A stretch of 64,000 bases of DNA, taken from contig NC_039484.1 of the NCBI RefSeq assembly GCF_003590095.1, positions 1,860,001 to 1,924,000 of the forward strand, read 5' to 3'. Under the pieces are notes generated by a model, which ran no database searches, was not told the origin of the DNA, and saw only the letters and a list, made by a program, of their open reading frames with translations. The translations under genes and the position numbers were made by a program. The DNA is from Trichoplusia ni. Taxonomy: Eukaryota; Arthropoda; Insecta; Lepidoptera; Noctuidae. Below are positions 61,501 to 64,000 of the stretch, in pieces (within the stretch, counting starts at the first letter, position 1; every line of letters starts with the position of its first letter).

Positions 61501-63374
61501 CTTCCTCTGCCGACATCATCACCGCCGCAGCAGTCGGCTCCCCGCTGCGACGTCACATCGAGCGGGAAGAGAAAGCGCTCCTGGTCACGCGCCGTTTTCA
61601 GCAACCTACAGAGGAAAGGACTGGAGAGAAGGTTCCAGATACAGAAGTACATTACGAAGCCGGATAGAAGGCAATTAGCGGCTACATTAGGACTCACTGA
61701 TGCTCAGGTGAGAAGAATAGATTTCACTAGCTGTTTCCAGCGGATCAGTGTTCTCATGGGTACATCAAACTAGGAGAAATCTCCTGTTTTAATCTCTTCG
61801 TAAATTTCTTAATCACAAACTAATCTATCCATCATCATCTATGTCTCGGGCGTCAATACCGATTAATTGTTGCTTCTTACTGGTTTTATTTCATCATTGT
61901 TTGTAGCGGCGTTTGTAGAACTTTAAGGATTAGATTATTAAAGTCAAGCCTTGGCCTACTACTTGACTACTGTACACTTACAAAAAGGGTATAGTAAGGT
62001 TTGCCGTAGTCCCACATCTGACTGACGAAGTGGTTTAGGACGGTTAACGGTGGAGGACCCCGTCCTTTGCGTTCATGTCGGGTGGCTTTCGTCCTGAGAT
62101 AAAAAGTCTAATTTTTTCTTCTTGTAGATAATAGTTTCGGTGTAGGTAATTTATAAGAATAGTCTAAAATACAATAAGTCAAGAATGTGGAATTGTGCCT
62201 TGTTTCCTTTTCGTAACGTACCATTAGAATATGGAACAATTGAATAAATTAAACACGTTTCTTGAAAAGCTATCGGCCGAAATCCAAATAGATGATCACT
62301 TCGGTTCGTGGACTAACAAAGATACTCAGTTCAAATACGTTGACAAATAACAGATTACTTCAAACTTTATGTTAATGGCAAACTGTTTGTGTGGGCATAA
62401 TAAGAGTCCAAATTCGTAATTAGTATGTTAATTGAAGTTATGAATGATCAATATAGTCAGGGAGAGTACTACACAGTTCACTGCGGGGCTCTAAGCATGG
62501 TGAGTGTTGTGACAGCGCGGTGTCAAGCCCCGCCGATATCGAAGGAAACATCTGTATTCGTGTGGTTCTCAGCGACACAGCACCGCAGGCGGTGTGGCGC
62601 CGACGACAACGGCTTGGTGTGAAATTGCTCTTAGTTTTCGTTACTTCGAAGTAGATAAATTCGAAGATGTTCGAATACTTTAAATTAAATTTTAATTTTA
62701 CCAATAAGTAGGGATGTAGCCGGTGTCGGTGATGGAGAGAATACAAATATGACTTTTTTACAAGAAGATACCTAAATGGGATGCTCGGCTCTTAGCTTTT
62801 ATTTTGACTAATACTGTCCAATACGTAAATTGATAACCTAATACTTTGTTTGTAGTAAACTTTATTCAGCTTAAAAGACCCCAAAAACCCTACGTTAGTT
62901 CGGAATAATTCACTTAGCAAAATATGTAGTTTTCCATTCGACTTAGGAGCTTGATTTTGATCTGGTTACTGGGTACCCAACTTTCACATTTATATCACTG
63001 CCAAGTAGAACAAGCTCAGATCTGACTTTCATCAGAGGGCTACCACCTCTTCAAGTACTCGAAATAAAATTACAGTTGTACAAGCGTGAAAGCGCTCTAC
63101 AAAACTAAGACCAAAGTCATTCTTGCATAAAAACAATAATATTACTTTTAAGCCTTCAGAAGTGGTAGTAGGCCCTTAGGTGGCAATAAGAATCATTGAC
63201 ATAATCTGCAACAATTTTCAGGTCAAAGTATGGTTTCAAAACCGGCGCATGAAATGGCGGCACACGAAGGAGGGGCGCGGCGGGCTGTCGGGCTCCGCCG
63301 GCATGCCGGGCCGCGACCCCGACTCCACCAACGACGATAACGAAGACATTGACGTCGATACACTCAGTGATTAG
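58547..63374 (+). CDS. H2.0: Homeobox transcription factor H2.0 (HLX class)
   Basis: Three exons, 58547-58775, 61493-61707 and 63222-63374, GT-AG and in phase, giving 198 aa. Residues 17-23 (FSVDSIL) form an eh1 motif, the Groucho-binding repressor peptide. A Cys/Leu/Pro-rich linker follows. The homeodomain spans 105-164 and keeps the diagnostic HLX/H2.0 features: the KRKRSWSRAVFSNLQRKGLE start, KPDRRQLA, and WFQNRRMKWRH with Trp152, Gln154 (position 50) and Asn155 (position 51). An intron interrupts the homeodomain between positions 44 and 45, a site shared by many NK-like and engrailed-type genes. The acidic tail ends DDNEDIDVDTLSD. In Drosophila H2.0 marks visceral mesoderm; a repressor role there is inferred here. 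The protein is short compared with fly H2.0. The ATG at 58547 was chosen because the upstream ATG at 58518 soon meets a stop. Confidence 0.95.
58776..61492 (+). other. H2.0 intron 1
   Basis: 2.7-kb intron with good donor (CTG|GTAAGTTAG) and acceptor (TTTCGCTTCTAG). No nested gene is seen; the 79-codon ORF at 59837 has no supporting evidence. A short GC-rich block near 61262-61330 could be regulatory. Confidence 0.6.
61708..63221 (+). other. H2.0 intron 2
   Basis: 1.5-kb intron splitting the homeodomain, donor CAG|GTGAGAAG and acceptor CAATTTTCAG. Small ORFs on both strands at 62425-62746 overlap each other and lie in a mildly GC-rich patch; none has a recognisable domain. Confidence 0.6.
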
Positions 63375-64000
63375 TGAACTAAACTGTTTTAAATCGGTAT
63401 AAAGAATATGGTGAATTTTCGATCGGTGAAGCGATCAAAATTGCGTAGGGAAGAGCTACGGAAAGTTTTAACTAAAGAGTTTTAAGTGGTGCAAGAAAAT
63501 TCCTAAAACCAAGTTACAACTGAATGAAAGCAGCCAAATAGGCTCTGAGGCGTACCTATCTTGGGACAGGCCTATGTCCTATAGTGAATTGTGAAGAAAT
63601 TGTGGGGCCACACACCATAATTTGTAATAAAGAGTAGGCTATGAGCTCGATAGCCTCGAAATAGATTTATCTTGTAGATAAAAATATTTCTCATATATCT
63701 ATTGAAAAGTTTTGAATTTCTCAGGCCTACGCTTTGTAATAAAACAGCTGCAGACACAATTTTTATAATCCAAACTATTTTTACCCTTAAAAGGTTACGT
63801 TTAAAGTAGTCACTAGAAGTTTAAAAAATAGCAAAACCATGCGTAACGGTCATCAGAACCTTATAAAAAGAGTACTAAATCTACCTAGATATAGGTAATA
63901 CATGTAGATCTACATGTAATAAATTTCATTGTATGTATTGTAGGTTATAACATTACGTTTATCTAAATACTATTTTTATATTTGTAATAAAAGAGTATTT
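63375..64000 (+). terminator. H2.0 3' UTR with four AATAAA signals
   Basis: AATAAA hexamers at 63626-63631, 63738-63743, 63918-63923 and 63986-63991 offer alternative poly(A) sites at about 250, 365, 545 and 610 bases after the stop. A perfect 18-bp palindrome, ACATGTAGATCTACATGT, lies at 63900-63917 just before the third. Which site is used is unknown, and the UTR may run past the window. Confidence 0.45.

Noticed and set aside
62425..62746. Overlapping ORFs on both strands in H2.0 intron 2
   Set aside because: Mutually overlapping, without domain similarity, inside an intron with clear splice sites.

Overview
The window looks like nuclear DNA from a moth or butterfly. It is AT-rich, has long non-coding stretches and short exons with ordinary GT-AG introns, and carries several dispersed repeats I recognise from Lepidoptera (RTE/SINE-type tails with the 'TGCCCGCGACTTCGT' and 'TCTGTCTGTCTGT' modules, a tRNA-derived SINE and fold-back MITEs). 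No prokaryotic, organellar or viral gene was seen. The species cannot be named from the sequence.

Layout. (1) 1-2.7 kb: intergenic DNA with a nested repeat cluster at 982-1622. (2) 2.7-7.8 kb, + strand: a complete nine-exon YLPM1/ZAP3-type nuclear protein of 1108 aa, with a P-loop kinase-like domain. (3) 9.4-37.2 kb: four small genes for proteins entering the secretory or membrane system, separated by long introns or spacers. They are a single-pass protein of 201 aa (9429-11093, -), a secreted cysteine-framework protein of 318 aa (11946-13999, -, with a probable leader exon near 19.4 kb), a second secreted protein of 269 aa with exactly the same cysteine spacing (33144-34294, -), and an intronless signal-peptide/one-TM protein of 201 aa (36470-37075, +). 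I could not assign functions to these four. The cysteine spacing, similar membrane segments and shared TATAAGTA-type promoter motifs suggest a local, possibly co-regulated family cluster. (4) 37-58 kb: about 21 kb without a recognisable host gene. It contains repeats, a 254-bp MITE and a 3530-bp hAT transposon (50048-53577) with a perfect 8-bp target-site duplication and an uninterrupted 874-aa transposase. (5) 58.4-64 kb, + strand: a complete three-exon homeobox gene of the H2.0/HLX class (198 aa) with an N-terminal eh1 repressor motif. The gene-poor stretch before it may hold its developmental enhancers.

The best leads are the intact, probably young hAT element and the two secreted paralogues sharing an identical C-x5-C-x51-C-x6-C frame. 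Exon boundaries were read by eye from splice sites and reading-frame continuity. Internal coding exons are well supported. Untranslated exons, transcription starts and poly(A) sites are tentative.
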